Assembly (NCBI GenBank): GCA_022448485.1
Contig: JAKUUI010000005.1
Location: 1 to 64,000, forward strand
From: SAR324 cluster bacterium
GTDB taxonomy: Bacteria; SAR324; NAC60-12
Direction: 5' to 3'
DNA length: 64,000 nt
Within the stretch, counting starts at the first letter, position 1. Each line of letters begins with the position of its first letter. The translations under genes and the position numbers were made by a program. The notes beneath the pieces are model-generated. The model was not told the origin of the DNA. It ran no database searches and was given only the letters and a program-made list of their open reading frames with translations. Shown here piece by piece: positions 63,901 through 64,000 of this stretch.

Positions 63901-64000
63901 TTATTTCCATTCAATAATTTTTTTGCACAATGGCCCTCCGTCACCTAGATAATCATGAATGATATTGAAATGGTTTTTTCCTGGAATTAACTGATATTCA
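63901..64000 (-). CDS. Alpha/beta hydrolase, C-terminal fragment at the window edge
   Basis: Reading the minus strand from 64000 to the TAA at 63903-63901 gives about 32 residues (EYQLIPGKNHFNIIHDYLG and so on), matching the C-terminal catalytic His region of alpha/beta hydrolases (G-x-x-H-F). The 5' part lies outside the window. It is too short for the ORF track. The gene cannot be assigned further. Confidence 0.6.
   Translation of the reverse strand, partial: EYQLIPGKNHFNIIHDYLGDGGPLCKKIIEWK

Noticed and set aside
1-64000. CRISPR arrays, tRNA or rRNA genes, prophage, insertion sequences
   Set aside because: I read the intergenic regions and found no spaced direct repeats of CRISPR type, no cloverleaf-forming sequence, no transposase ORF and no phage gene cluster.

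Overview
The window is a low-to-moderate GC chromosomal segment from a free-living Gram-negative bacterium. Lipoproteins, a flagellar L-ring gene, an outer-membrane-barrel-like protein, a glnA with a sigma-54-type promoter and adenylylation site, glnE and bpt all fit a proteobacterial relative. The mixture resembles marine deltaproteobacteria / SAR324-type genomes, but that placement is inference from gene content and was not tested. I see no tRNA, rRNA, CRISPR array, prophage or insertion sequence. Small interspersed repeats and three broken genes are the signs of sequence turnover.

Layout. 1-5.3 kb is an accessory stretch: a small conserved-looking protein, an aldo/keto reductase, a beta-propeller (SBBP) lipoprotein flanked by two copies of the same promoter block, a PhyH-type dioxygenase and several unknown small genes. 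5.4-11.8 kb holds pheT, a dgkA gene broken by a nonsense codon and a frameshift, moaD, a metallo-beta-lactamase protein fused to two cyclic-nucleotide-binding domains, and an MTA phosphorylase. 11.8-14.7 kb has a tandem pair of duplicated microproteins, an EamA exporter, trpC and a receiver-only response regulator. 14.7-24.5 kb is a tight minus-strand operon: 2-hydroxyacid dehydrogenase, repeat-bearing lipoprotein, TPR lipoprotein, a 1527-residue single-chain acyl-CoA carboxylase (two carboxyltransferase halves, biotin carboxylase, biotin carrier), and a polyprenyl diphosphate synthase.

24.6-33 kb contains a TerB-like gene split by two compensating homopolymer frameshifts, a multi-HTH protein, an M16 peptidase, a decayed HAD phosphatase, cyaY, and a minus-strand ftsZ-bpt-moaC run in which FtsZ lacks its C-terminal tail. 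33-43.6 kb is housekeeping: a YbjN-like protein, ogt, a glyoxalase-II-like hydrolase, topA, clpP, recN and glnE. 43.9-45.3 kb is glnA, the substrate of GlnE. 45.5-49.2 kb is the flagellar rod/L-ring set flgF-flgG-flgA-flgH. It is followed by a very large protein carrying the catalytic signature of class I adenylate cyclases and an unknown 411-residue companion. 54.6-64 kb has tilS, a ROK kinase, an EI24/CysZ membrane protein, a barrel-like secreted protein, a stand-alone RibD deaminase coupled to a Nudix hydrolase, a YitT-family membrane protein, a cold-shock protein with a clear terminator, an ABC exporter, a class I aminotransferase, and the 3' end of an alpha/beta hydrolase running off the edge.

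The most unusual elements are the giant class-I-cyclase-like protein beside flagellar genes (with a cAMP-receptor-like metallohydrolase elsewhere in the window), the one-chain acyl-CoA carboxylase with carboxyltransferase first, the duplicated microproteins, the repeat-bearing lipoprotein, and the cluster of broken genes. The broken genes may reflect true decay or sequence errors.
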